DNA from: a virus
Length of the DNA: 64,000 bases
Virus record (IMG/VR): IMGVR_UViG_3300025096_000004
Location: 1-64,000 of that record
Strand: one strand, 5' to 3'
The notes under the pieces are model-generated. The model did not search any database. It was not told where the DNA came from and saw nothing but the letters and a program-made list of their open reading frames with translations. Made by a program: the position numbers and the translations under genes. Below are positions 21,955-28,069 of the stretch, piece by piece (the stretch's first letter is position 1; each line of letters opens with the position of its first letter).

Positions 21955-22151
21955 AGATAGGAAGCTTGGTAAGGTTCAACCCACCGCTTGGAGCATCCGA
22001 ATTGGGTGAACTGTTCATGGTTATTGGGAAGCGTCCAGCAATTTCGCTGAAGAGCGGAGGCGCATGTCCGGAAGCTGTGAAGTGTGTATCGGTTAAGACC
22101 GGAAAGAAAACCCCGTTCGTTCGCACCACTCGCCTCAGTGTGTACGCATGA
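21951..22151 (+). CDS. MKVGDLV-family small SH3/KOW-like protein
   Basis: 66 aa, MKIGSLVRFNPPLGASELGE, MVIGKRPAISLKSGG, ending LSVYA. ATGA overlaps at both ends. Confidence 0.68.
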   Translation: MKIGSLVRFNPPLGASELGELFMVIGKRPAISLKSGGACPEAVKCVSVKTGKKTPFVRTTRLSVYA

Positions 22152-22315
22152 AGGTGGGTGATTTGGTTAGGCCGTGGAAAGCACAACGAGCAATCGGTCT
22201 TGTGGTCGAGGTCATAAATAAAAAAGAAGTAAAGGTTCAATGGATAGGAAAGAAGAATCAATTGATGTATGCCTATCAGAAACATAAGTTAGAGGTGATT
22301 AATGAAAGTAGGTGA
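22148..22315 (+). CDS. MKVGDLV-family small SH3/KOW-like protein
   Basis: 55 aa, MKVGDLVRPWKAQRAIGLVV, EVINKKEVKVQWIGKKNQL, ending LEVINESR with the 14-base overlap. Compact and highly basic. Confidence 0.74.
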   Translation: MKVGDLVRPWKAQRAIGLVVEVINKKEVKVQWIGKKNQLMYAYQKHKLEVINESR

Positions 22316-22490
22316 CTTGGTAAGGTATGTAAGGGGAGAAGCAGCCAAAGGTTTCGATATGAATGTGATTGGTCTGGTTATCAATGTAGGGAATGACCCA
22401 CTAAGAAACAATAGACCATCTGCTCGTATCCACTGGTTGAATGACTCATGGTCTGTGGAAGCACAGAAGATATTGGAGGTGCTTGCATGA
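22302..22490 (+). CDS. MKVGDLV-family small SH3/KOW-like protein
   Basis: 62 aa, MKVGDLVRYVRGEAAKGFDM, IGLVINVGND, ARIHWLNDSWSVEA, ending LEVLA. 14-base overlap upstream, 4-base overlap downstream. Confidence 0.74.
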   Translation: MKVGDLVRYVRGEAAKGFDMNVIGLVINVGNDPLRNNRPSARIHWLNDSWSVEAQKILEVLA

Positions 22491-22660
22491 AAGTAGGTGA
22501 CCTTCTTCGGAGCAAAGACACTGGTCTTATTTGCATAATAAAGAGGATAGAAAAGCCCAAGGAAAGAGGCGGTGTAACTTTATTCTTTTTAGACTGTCAG
22601 TCAATTGTCTGTGGCTATTGGAGTAGGGAAGTGATAACTGATTTTTATCATTTGACCTGA
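22487..22660 (+). CDS. MKVGDLV-family small SH3/KOW-like protein, last of the series
   Basis: 57 aa, MKVGDLLRSKDTGLICIIKR, VTLFFLDCQSIVCGYW. The C-terminus differs (ITDFYHLT). After its stop the DNA changes to a 900-base stretch without clear genes. Confidence 0.7.
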   Translation: MKVGDLLRSKDTGLICIIKRIEKPKERGGVTLFFLDCQSIVCGYWSREVITDFYHLT

Positions 22661-22783
22661 TACTACCCTACCCCCGTGGGCTGCGCTTTCAGTTATATTT
22701 TTTTGCCTACTACCCCGATACCCCCCTACCCCCGACTGAATCTGCTGACATGTCAATGGGTATTCATGCGGATTGTAGGAGCA

Positions 22784-22812
22784 AGCCCCCGAAGGGGCTG
22801 CAAGGTTTTTGG
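22784..22812 (+). terminator. Hairpin with CGAA tetraloop, possible terminator
   Basis: AGCCCC-cgaa-GGGGCT (22784-22799) followed after 6 bases by TTTTT. It lies about 125 bases after the last gene of the preceding unit. The T-run is slightly displaced, so strength is uncertain. Confidence 0.45.
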
Positions 22813-23010
22813 AGAAAAGGAGAGAGATGGCTAAGATTTGTGGGATTCAAAGGGTTTATGTTGAATATCGTTGACTTAAATCGACCAAGTGCAAATCTTA
22901 TGCCAATCTCTCAAAAGCGCAGGGCTTCCCTTGTAAATAGCCCATTTGTTATTAAACTCCCACAAATCTCACAAAATATGCCACGGTTTTCAACACTGAG
23001 AAGATACCTC

Positions 23011-23165
23011 TCATACGCACGAATATCCGCACGATGCACACAGGCTCACACATATACCACACGCATCACACACATAACCCACACGAAACACGCATGTATT
23101 CACTCACGCATAATGCACGTTGCACCTCGCATATCACGCACATACACGTTACGCATAACAAACCT
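23011..23165. repeat. CA-rich low-complexity tract
   Basis: About 155 bases dominated by C and A on the + strand, with repeated short words CACGCAT, CGCACA and CACACA. There is strong strand asymmetry and no stable coding sense. Such tracts occur near origins as unwinding or primase regions. Confidence 0.55.
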
Positions 23166-23343
23166 TGTGACACAAAGTTATGCCACTTGGCTCAAAGCTC
23201 TTGACACAGGTGTTACGGCCTCTAAGGGAAAGCTTCATTAACCCCTTGATTTTCCTACGCTTTTTGAATCATCAAAAGTCTTGACGGAACCCAGTGTTAT
23301 GCAGCGAATAAGTTAAACCTTCAGGTAATTTCGAGGGTTTCTC

Positions 23344-23475
23344 TTGACGCGTCAAAAACTTGACATAACTATGGAACGGTAAAATACTTGACATAACTAT
23401 GGAAAATTATGGAAACCCAAATACTTGACATAACTATAGGATGGGAAAATACTTGACATAACTATAGGATGAAGC
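23344..23475 (+). repeat. Four iteron-like direct repeats plus palindrome
   Basis: ACTTGACATAACTAT occurs at 23358, 23386, 23423 and 23451 (spacings 28, 37, 28), the last three preceded by AAATACT-like context and the last two extended by AGGATG. A perfect palindrome TTGACGCGTCAA at 23344 stands beside them. The repeats contain TTGACA but no -10 at 16-18 bp, so iterons fit better than promoters. Confidence 0.65.
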
Positions 23476-23530
23476 TGGCTTCACCGCTCAGAGTGCTTCC
23501 AGCGGAGGGCATAAGAAAAAACTTCAAAAC

Positions 23531-23574
23531 GGACATATTTTGACCGTGACATTTTGCTCTTGCCGTGATACATT
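23531..23574 (+). promoter_or_regulatory. Operator-promoter module 16 (degenerate)
   Basis: GGACA-tattt-TGACC (23531-23545), -35 GTGACA (23546-23551), N17, TACATT (23569-23574). Drives the putative nuclease at 23625. Confidence 0.65.
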
Positions 23575-23579
23575 ATAGT

Positions 23580-23601
23580 ATGAAAAGAAAAAACTTTTCA
23601 T
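23580..23601 (+). promoter_or_regulatory. 5' leader hairpin (copy 1)
   Basis: ATGAAAAG (23580-23587) pairs with CTTTTCAT (23594-23601) around six A. It lies at the expected transcript start of the 23625 gene and is repeated at 24988. It may protect the 5' end or control translation. Confidence 0.5.
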
Positions 23602-23624
23602 GTTTTGAAAATAATGGAGAACAT

Positions 23625-24119
23625 ATGTCAATCAAAACTTTGGATACTCAACAATTAATCAATCTCTGCGGACTTGACCTTTCAGGTAAAGGTGGAAAGG
23701 AAAACGAGATTGCGAAGGCTCTTGGACATGAACGTAATCATCAACCTCTTGTGGACGCTAAGTGTCCTAAATCTGGTGTACTCTATGAGTACAAAAAGCA
23801 ATCTGGCACTCAATGGTTTGACCTGCATAAGCTGGCCAACCTCACCAAAGAACAGGCTCAGGTCGCTGTCCTCTTCGTGGTTCACAAAGGTGGCAAGTTC
23901 ATCGGCCTGTATCAGACAACCTATCAAGGAGTCAAGAACTCCATCGGTCTTAAACCAGCGGATTGGGCATGGGCTAAGAAAGCTCCAGCCGGAGCACAGG
24001 TTAAGTATGCTCTCAAATTGGCTCAAATCAAGAAGTTCACTTGTTTGACCTACAGTTCGGAACGGTTCATTGATGACCAGACAGGCCGAGTATCTTGGGA
24101 GAACTCAGCTAAAAAATAA
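23625..24119 (+). CDS. Putative PD-(D/E)xK (PvuII-like) nuclease
   Basis: 164 aa from ATG 23625 (GGAG upstream). LVDAKCPKSGVLYEYKKQSG gives D-x10-E-x-K, close to the D-x9-E-x-K active site of PvuII, with the same Y-E-x-K wording and a following strand VAVLFVVHKGGKFIGLYQ like the PvuII AIYRGIAIEAIYR segment. PvuII is 157 aa, so length fits. No methyltransferase gene is adjacent, so a stand-alone nuclease or a host-genome degrading enzyme is more likely than a restriction system. Alternative: a DNA-binding protein with a nuclease-like fold. Confidence 0.55.
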   Translation: MSIKTLDTQQLINLCGLDLSGKGGKENEIAKALGHERNHQPLVDAKCPKSGVLYEYKKQSGTQWFDLHKLANLTKEQAQVAVLFVVHKGGKFIGLYQTTYQGVKNSIGLKPADWAWAKKAPAGAQVKYALKLAQIKKFTCLTYSSERFIDDQTGRVSWENSAKK

Positions 24120-24128
24120 TTTCATTTC

Positions 24129-24182
24129 GGACATATTCTGTCCGCTTGTCACTTGACAAACCCCTCAAAAATATGGTATAAT
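24129..24182 (+). promoter_or_regulatory. Operator-promoter module 17 (spaced type)
   Basis: GGACA-tattc-TGTCC (24129-24143) lies 9 bases upstream of a consensus TTGACA (24153-24158); N18; TATAAT (24177-24182). Here the operator does not touch the -35. Confidence 0.75.
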
Positions 24183-24211
24183 ATAGTATACCCTGAAGAC
24201 ATGGAGTTAAA

Positions 24212-24304
24212 ATGTCAAATCAACCAGAAACCCCCTTCCAATCTTTTATCGCAGCTTGCGGCTTTGTCCTCTTTGTCGCTGCTCTGCTTGTTGTCACGAT
24301 ATGA
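24212..24304 (+). CDS. Single-span small membrane peptide
   Basis: 30 aa from ATG 24212 behind TGGAG. MSNQPETPFQSF then a hydrophobic span IAACGFVLFVAALLVVTI to the C-terminus. It is probably a small inner-membrane protein. Its stop overlaps the next ATG (ATGA). Confidence 0.5.
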   Translation: MSNQPETPFQSFIAACGFVLFVAALLVVTI

Positions 24305-24573
24305 GGAATCGGCTCAAGCAATTAGCCTTCGGCTTTTCGATGGCTTCACTCATTTACACTTATCTTATTATCAATTCATTCCGTCGAGGTAAACATGGAA
24401 AATACAACTCTAACAAAAGCACAGCGCATGGTCGAAAACATGATGATTTCATGGGCTATTCAAGATGCCATCAACCAGAAGGCAATTCACCCAACTCCGG
24501 AGCAACAGAAGGCAATCGAATTAATGATTGCAACACTCGCGGAACACTTCCAACCTGCGGAGGCATAAGATGA
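24301..24573 (+). CDS. Possible membrane-peptide gene overlapping the next gene
   Basis: Frame of 90 codons starting ATGA-coupled at 24301. The first 28 residues contain a hydrophobic segment (LAFGFSMASLIYTYLII) and RR, which look real. Downstream the frame is entirely overlapped by the better-supported gene at 24395 and reads as low-quality sequence. Either the C-terminus is unconstrained or the original stop was lost. Confidence 0.3.
   Translation: MRNRLKQLAFGFSMASLIYTYLIINSFRRGKHGKYNSNKSTAHGRKHDDFMGYSRCHQPEGNSPNSGATEGNRINDCNTRGTLPTCGGIR
24395..24568 (+). CDS. Hypothetical helical protein
   Basis: 57 aa from ATG 24395 (GAGG upstream). MENTTLTKAQRMVENMMISW and TPEQQKAIELMIATLAEHF suggest two helices. 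No family recognised. One base separates it from the next ATG. Confidence 0.6.
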   Translation: MENTTLTKAQRMVENMMISWAIQDAINQKAIHPTPEQQKAIELMIATLAEHFQPAEA

Positions 24574-24833
24574 GCTTGTATCAACTTACAAAAGAAGCCC
24601 GAGAAGAGGCAACCCGAACAGCTTGCACTCATTTCGTTGTTGTCATTCGGGAGCCTCTCAAAAACGGTGGCTTTGAATACGACTATGACATCTTTCAACA
24701 GGTCGATTATGAAGACCCAGACGTTACAGTCGTTAGGGAATGTCGGCCAGACTTTAAAAAGCATCAAGAAATGCACGGACTCAATGACCATCTTTTTAAA
24801 AAAGGTGTTCGCAACTTTGTTAAAACCCGATAG
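24570..24833 (+). CDS. Hypothetical protein
   Basis: 87 aa from ATG 24570. MSLYQLTKEAREEATRTACTH, FVVVIREP, GGFEYDYDIFQQVDYEDPDV; mixed alpha/beta. The acidic middle and basic end (KKGVRNFVKTR) are notable. No family recognised. Followed by a tiny membrane peptide gene. Confidence 0.6.
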   Translation: MSLYQLTKEAREEATRTACTHFVVVIREPLKNGGFEYDYDIFQQVDYEDPDVTVVRECRPDFKKHQEMHGLNDHLFKKGVRNFVKTR

Positions 24834-24841
24834 GAGACTCT

Positions 24842-24925
24842 ATGTCACGAAGAACAAAACTTACCCTCGCCTTGACTGCCGACATCATATGTTGGTCAAC
24901 CTTAATTTATTTCCTTTTATTTTAA
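24842..24925 (+). CDS. Tiny single-span membrane peptide
   Basis: 27 aa behind TAGGAGAC. MSRRTKLTLA then a hydrophobic run (DIICWSTLIYFLLF). Short but with a strong ribosome-binding site and positive-inside N-terminus. Stop is 4 bases before the operator of module 18. Confidence 0.4.
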   Translation: MSRRTKLTLALTADIICWSTLIYFLLF

Positions 24926-24929
24926 TAAC

Positions 24930-24982
24930 GGACACAATCTGTCCGGTTTGGGTTTGACAAGACCCTCAAAAAATGTTATATT
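24930..24982 (+). promoter_or_regulatory. Operator-promoter module 18 (spaced type)
   Basis: GGACA-caatc-TGTCC (24930-24944), 9 bases, TTGACA (24954-24959), N17, TATATT (24977-24982). Last operator copy seen in the window. Confidence 0.8.
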
Positions 24983-24987
24983 ATAGT

Positions 24988-25008
24988 ATGAAAAGAAATA
25001 CTTTTCAT
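24988..25008 (+). promoter_or_regulatory. 5' leader hairpin (copy 2)
   Basis: ATGAAAAG (24988-24995) with CTTTTCAT (25001-25008), 5-base loop, followed by GTTTT as in copy 1. The same placement relative to the -10 supports a function in the transcript leader. Confidence 0.5.
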
Positions 25009-25037
25009 GTTTTTTCACTTCCCCCTTTGGAGCTTAT

Positions 25038-25418
25038 ATGTTTTCTCACCTTCCCCCTCTCGACTTTCTTAACCTTGAACGTCATTCCGAGAACATCGAG
25101 GATTATGCAGACCAGCATAACCCTGCGTATCTCGTTGACCTGTCCATCCGCATGAATGAGCAAGCTGACCGCTTGGCTAAGATGTTCACCGAGATTCAGG
25201 AGTCCCCTGACCATCAACCCATCGAGTACAAGGACATCATGCACTGGAAAGCTCGATACACTTATCTGAAGAATGTCGGTCAAGCTAAAGCGGCTCAAGC
25301 CCTTGCGAAAGCTGAAGCACTCAAGGAAGCTAAGGAAGCTGACAGTGACGAAGAGTTCATGGAAGGTTACAAAGAGTTCCTTGCCACCGAGTTCGATGGC
25401 GAGGTGTTTAATGATTAA
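25038..25418 (+). CDS. Hypothetical helical protein
   Basis: 126 aa behind TTTGGAGC. Long helices with an Ala/Lys/Glu-rich coiled-coil-like stretch (residues about 76-100, AKAAQALAKAEALKEAKEAD) and an acidic end. No family recognised. Expressed from module 18. Confidence 0.65.
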   Translation: MFSHLPPLDFLNLERHSENIEDYADQHNPAYLVDLSIRMNEQADRLAKMFTEIQESPDHQPIEYKDIMHWKARYTYLKNVGQAKAAQALAKAEALKEAKEADSDEEFMEGYKEFLATEFDGEVFND

Positions 25419-25464
25419 ATACCCTCCTTCCTATTTATTACCAACCCCCTCAATTGGAGACGCT

Positions 25465-25584
25465 ATGTCAACCATCACTGAACACACTAACCATTATCTT
25501 GTAACCCGACCCGATGGAACAACCATCAAGTGTCATAACCTTGCGACTGCCAGATGGTACGTTCGTAATCCAGAAGCCAAGTAA
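25465..25584 (+). CDS. Hypothetical small protein
   Basis: 39 aa from ATG 25465 behind TTGGAGAC. MSTITEHTNHYLVTRPDGTT, then IKCHNLATARWYVRNPEAK. It resembles a single beta-alpha unit. No family recognised. Confidence 0.45.
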   Translation: MSTITEHTNHYLVTRPDGTTIKCHNLATARWYVRNPEAK

Positions 25585-25637
25585 CCCTTGGCTCTACACC
25601 TCTACCCTCATACACCCCTGCCCTCCTTGGAGAATAC

Positions 25638-25973
25638 ATGTCACTGTCATCTTATCGCTCTGAAGCTTCTTACGCTCACTCTCACCGCAAGTTCGGTGGT
25701 TGCTCTACAAAGCAGGTGAAGCTTTTGCGAAAGGCTACCAACGATTATCATCGTGCGCTGCGTCGAAACAAACGTAACATCATTGCTGCTGACATTGCAG
25801 CCGAGGCGCGTGAATACTACGGACATGTGGGGAGGACTTACCACGATGGGGGATGGGATTGGTTCAATGACGATGTAGGTGTCTGGTCTGTGGCCGAAGG
25901 ACGTTACATTCTGTTGCGCCATGACATTGACCACGAACGCATTGAGTTATTGTGTCAACAGTTTGAAGGTTGA
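25638..25973 (+). CDS. Hypothetical basic protein
   Basis: 111 aa behind TTGGAG. Basic N-terminal half (SHRKFGGCSTKQVKLLRKAT, RALRRNKRN) with a helix IIAADIAAEAREYY, and a C-terminal part rich in W, G and D. No family recognised. Last gene of the operator-controlled region. Confidence 0.6.
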   Translation: MSLSSYRSEASYAHSHRKFGGCSTKQVKLLRKATNDYHRALRRNKRNIIAADIAAEAREYYGHVGRTYHDGGWDWFNDDVGVWSVAEGRYILLRHDIDHERIELLCQQFEG

Positions 25974-26177
25974 GGCTTTTTGTTTCGTTTTGTTACGAAA
26001 TGAAACATGTTGTTTTGACGGGGGGTGCTCCCCCCTCCCCCCTACTGGTCGAGGGAAAAAAGGTCTTCGAATAAGTACTTAGAAACTGGCTTTTCGGCGA
26101 CCTTAGTATATGGTACATTTGCAATCGCCCCAAAAAATCACAAATCCAAAAATTCGGCGGCAAAAATTTTACAGTTT
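25974..26177. other. Convergent intergenic region with G/C hairpin
   Basis: Between the last + strand accessory gene and the minus-strand thymidine kinase. Contains TTTCGT/ACGAAA (near 25985-26003) and GGGGGG-tgct-CCCCCC (about 26021-26036), possible bidirectional terminator elements without clean T-runs. The rest shows nothing recognisable. Confidence 0.45.
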
Positions 26178-26750
26178 TCATGCCAATCCCGTTCGTAATG
26201 CCCGTTCCAAATCAAATTCACCCCTATGAATGGACTCGTAATTGAGTCCAATTTGCATTTGTGTGCCATGCCATAGACGTTCACCTTCAGCATTGAGCCT
26301 CATATTCATCATGGATTTGCATCCATTGCCGTCATAGCTCTCAATTTCGTGAATCTCATCCGACCATGCCATAAGGTACGTGGCGCCCTCAAAGGGCTCC
26401 CCCTTGAAATCTGTTCGAAGCCCATAGCAAAAAATTGTTATACCATGCCCATCAACGAGCTTTGTCAATTGAAGCACCTGCTTTTTTGTCAAAAATTGCG
26501 CCTCATCAATGAAAATATAATCGGATGCGCAGTTGCTGTTGTCACAGAAATCCGTATCCGTCGCAAATAGCTCCGCTTCCGCAGAGATACCCACCCGTGA
26601 AGCAATCTTCCCAGCGCCAAACCTGTCGTCAAGGGCAAAGGTGTGCCTCTTCACCTTAAATCCCTTACTTTCCAGATTGTGGCTCTTTTGGAGCAGTTGT
26701 GCAGATTTCCCGGCGTTCATCGCCGAATAGTAAAATGTTAATTTGGCCAT
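26178..26750 (-). CDS. tdk: Thymidine kinase (TK1/Tdk family)
   Basis: 190 aa from ATG 26750 (minus); an upstream in-frame ATG at 26789 overlaps the promoter. P-loop YYSAMNAGKSAQL (residues 7-19), DDRFG, IFIDEAQFL (Walker B-like) and ITIFCYGLRTDFKGEPFEG are family hallmarks. Phosphorylates thymidine for phage DNA synthesis. Oddity: where the family usually has two CxxC zinc pairs, only C in GNGC and no CR-H pair is seen, so the lasso-domain zinc site looks lost. It is one of only two minus-strand genes. Confidence 0.92.
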   Translation of the reverse strand: MAKLTFYYSAMNAGKSAQLLQKSHNLESKGFKVKRHTFALDDRFGAGKIASRVGISAEAELFATDTDFCDNSNCASDYIFIDEAQFLTKKQVLQLTKLVDGHGITIFCYGLRTDFKGEPFEGATYLMAWSDEIHEIESYDGNGCKSMMNMRLNAEGERLWHGTQMQIGLNYESIHRGEFDLERALRTGLA

Positions 26751-26768
26751 TGACCCTCCGTTTGATAT

Positions 26769-26797
26769 ATTATAACCCATTTTGGGCATTTTGTCAA
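26769..26797 (-). promoter_or_regulatory. sigma70-type promoter of tdk
   Basis: On the minus strand: TTGACA (26797-26792), 17-bp spacer, TATAAT (26774-26769). The spacer holds a short dyad CCCA-aaa-TGGG. The GGACA operator is absent. Confidence 0.8.
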
Positions 26798-26846
26798 GAC
26801 AATAGATGTTAAAAAACTAATTATCATAGAAAATGGAGGATTATTG

Positions 26847-27182
26847 ATGAAATATTTGCTATTATTGACATTAATGGGGTGTGGCAAGGCCAATCTTATT
26901 AAAAAAGCTCGAAGTCAATTTGCAAATGATGTAAATTGCATTCTTGTTCTTAGAGAACAAGTTGAAAAAACCGGATGCAAAGCATTGCAAGTTGAATACA
27001 GAAAAAAATCGACACTTATTCGATGCAAAAGGCCGGACGAAGAGCGAGGACCGTTTTGGGATAATTATGTTTTTAAAATTTCATCAGCAAAACAGAGAAT
27101 CGGTCAAGAATTTCTTCCAGAAATTGAAAAACATACCATTTGCATTGATAAAAATATTCGAATTGAGGCATATGCTCCATGA
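26847..27182 (+). CDS. Small putative lipoprotein
   Basis: 111 aa from ATG 26847 behind GGAGG (a TTG lies one codon upstream). MKYLLLLTLMGCGKANL has a lipobox-like LMGC, so lipid attachment at Cys12 is predicted. The mature part has four further Cys, possibly disulfide bonded in the periplasm. No family recognised. ATGA overlap with the next gene. Confidence 0.65.
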   Translation: MKYLLLLTLMGCGKANLIKKARSQFANDVNCILVLREQVEKTGCKALQVEYRKKSTLIRCKRPDEERGPFWDNYVFKISSAKQRIGQEFLPEIEKHTICIDKNIRIEAYAP

Positions 27183-27697
27183 AATTGACAACACAACAAT
27201 TGAAACGAATCATAAAGGAAGAATTGGATGTCGTGCTTGACGAAGCCCTACCAGCAAAAGAAGAGTGGGTCGCTATTATGAATGATTGCATCAAATCCGG
27301 CAAAGATCACTATGATTGCATCGACTTGGCGACACAAGTATTCGGCAGAAGTTGGGATGATGAAACCATTAAAAAACATTTAGATTATGAATACGGAAAC
27401 AAACATCCAGAAAAATTGCGCCCGAAAAAAAGTGAAACAGATGAAATAAATGCTTGGATTGCTCAATCAGCGGAGGACGCTTACCAAAAACGAAACGCTG
27501 CCGCGATAGAGGCGGAAAAATGGGAAAAGCTTTACACTTCTTTCGATTGGAGCCAAGTAGGCCACATGTCAAACATATGGGTTGCAGATCGCTATGAGAA
27601 GGTTTTTGGAAAAGCACCAGATAGCAACCAACACGCCAAAAGAATCAAAAGAAAAATTATAAAGTGGATGAACGTACATGAGGCACAGAAATCATGA
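27179..27697 (+). CDS. Tagged protein of unknown function (class A tag)
   Basis: 172 aa. It begins MKLTTQQLKRIIKEELD, the amphipathic tag found on several unrelated proteins in 27-47 kb, ending in an IKE sequence that fits a T4-type prohead-protease site. The body is helical, with NDCIKSGKDHYDCIDLA and a C-terminal HAKRIKRKIIKWM. No enzyme motif. Likely virion-associated by tag logic only. Confidence 0.65.
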   Translation: MKLTTQQLKRIIKEELDVVLDEALPAKEEWVAIMNDCIKSGKDHYDCIDLATQVFGRSWDDETIKKHLDYEYGNKHPEKLRPKKSETDEINAWIAQSAEDAYQKRNAAAIEAEKWEKLYTSFDWSQVGHMSNIWVADRYEKVFGKAPDSNQHAKRIKRKIIKWMNVHEAQKS

Positions 27698-28035
27698 AGT
27701 TTCCATTCGTATTAGAAAACAGCGTAATTCCCAAGCTTCTGTCAATCTTCATATCCATTGAGGCAATCACCCTCTGGCCGTTCATCATATCAAGAAAGAA
27801 GCTCAATTCCACAATGTTCAACCATGAAATGATACATATCAAGCAACAACAGGAACTGCTTGTCGTTGGATTCTATTTGCTATATGTTTTCTACTGGCTA
27901 AGGGGATTTTGGCTTTATCGGGACAGTGAAATAGCCTATCTTGCCATTCCGTTTGAACAAGAGGCGTACAGTCACGAATTCAATCAAGATTATTTGGAAA
28001 ACCGCAAGATCTTTTCTTGGTGGAAGTATAGATAA
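27694..28035 (+). CDS. Membrane protein with HExxH-like motif
   Basis: 113 aa. Hydrophobic segments around residues 13-32 and 54-72 flank FNHEMIHIKQQQEL (HExIH). Further on, PFEQEAYSHEFNQDY supplies acidic residues that could be a third ligand, and it ends KIFSWWKYR. The layout recalls small membrane zinc-dependent proteins of unknown function. No tag. Overlaps the upstream gene by ATGA. Confidence 0.65.
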   Translation: MKFPFVLENSVIPKLLSIFISIEAITLWPFIISRKKLNSTMFNHEMIHIKQQQELLVVGFYLLYVFYWLRGFWLYRDSEIAYLAIPFEQEAYSHEFNQDYLENRKIFSWWKYR

Positions 28036-28069
28036 TTAATAAGGCGCGAATCGCCGGGAGAACAATTAA

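Larger units (their letters stand above)
22661..23530. other. Gene-poor intergenic region, candidate replication or control region
   Basis: About 870 bases with no convincing gene. In order: C-rich elements (22663-22679, 22711-22735), a hairpin with CGAA loop (22784-22799), a 15-codon frame at 22827-22874 with a strong AAAGGAG site, a CA-rich strand-biased tract (23011-23165), the 12-base palindrome TTGACGCGTCAA (23344-23355), and four copies of ACTTGACATAACTAT (23358-23465). The long frame 22750-23241 reads as His/Thr/Arg low complexity and is judged noncoding. The combination is typical of origins or partition sites, but function is inferred. Confidence 0.6.

Noticed and set aside
22750-23241. 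163-codon frame over the gene-poor region
   Set aside because: It starts without a ribosome-binding site. From about 23011 it is encoded by the CA-rich repeat tract, giving a His/Thr/Arg/Ile low-complexity sequence.
23344-23475. CRISPR array or tandem promoters
   Set aside because: Repeats are 15 bases with 13-22 base gaps and only four copies, unlike CRISPR. The TTGACA in each has no -10 at 16-18 bp.
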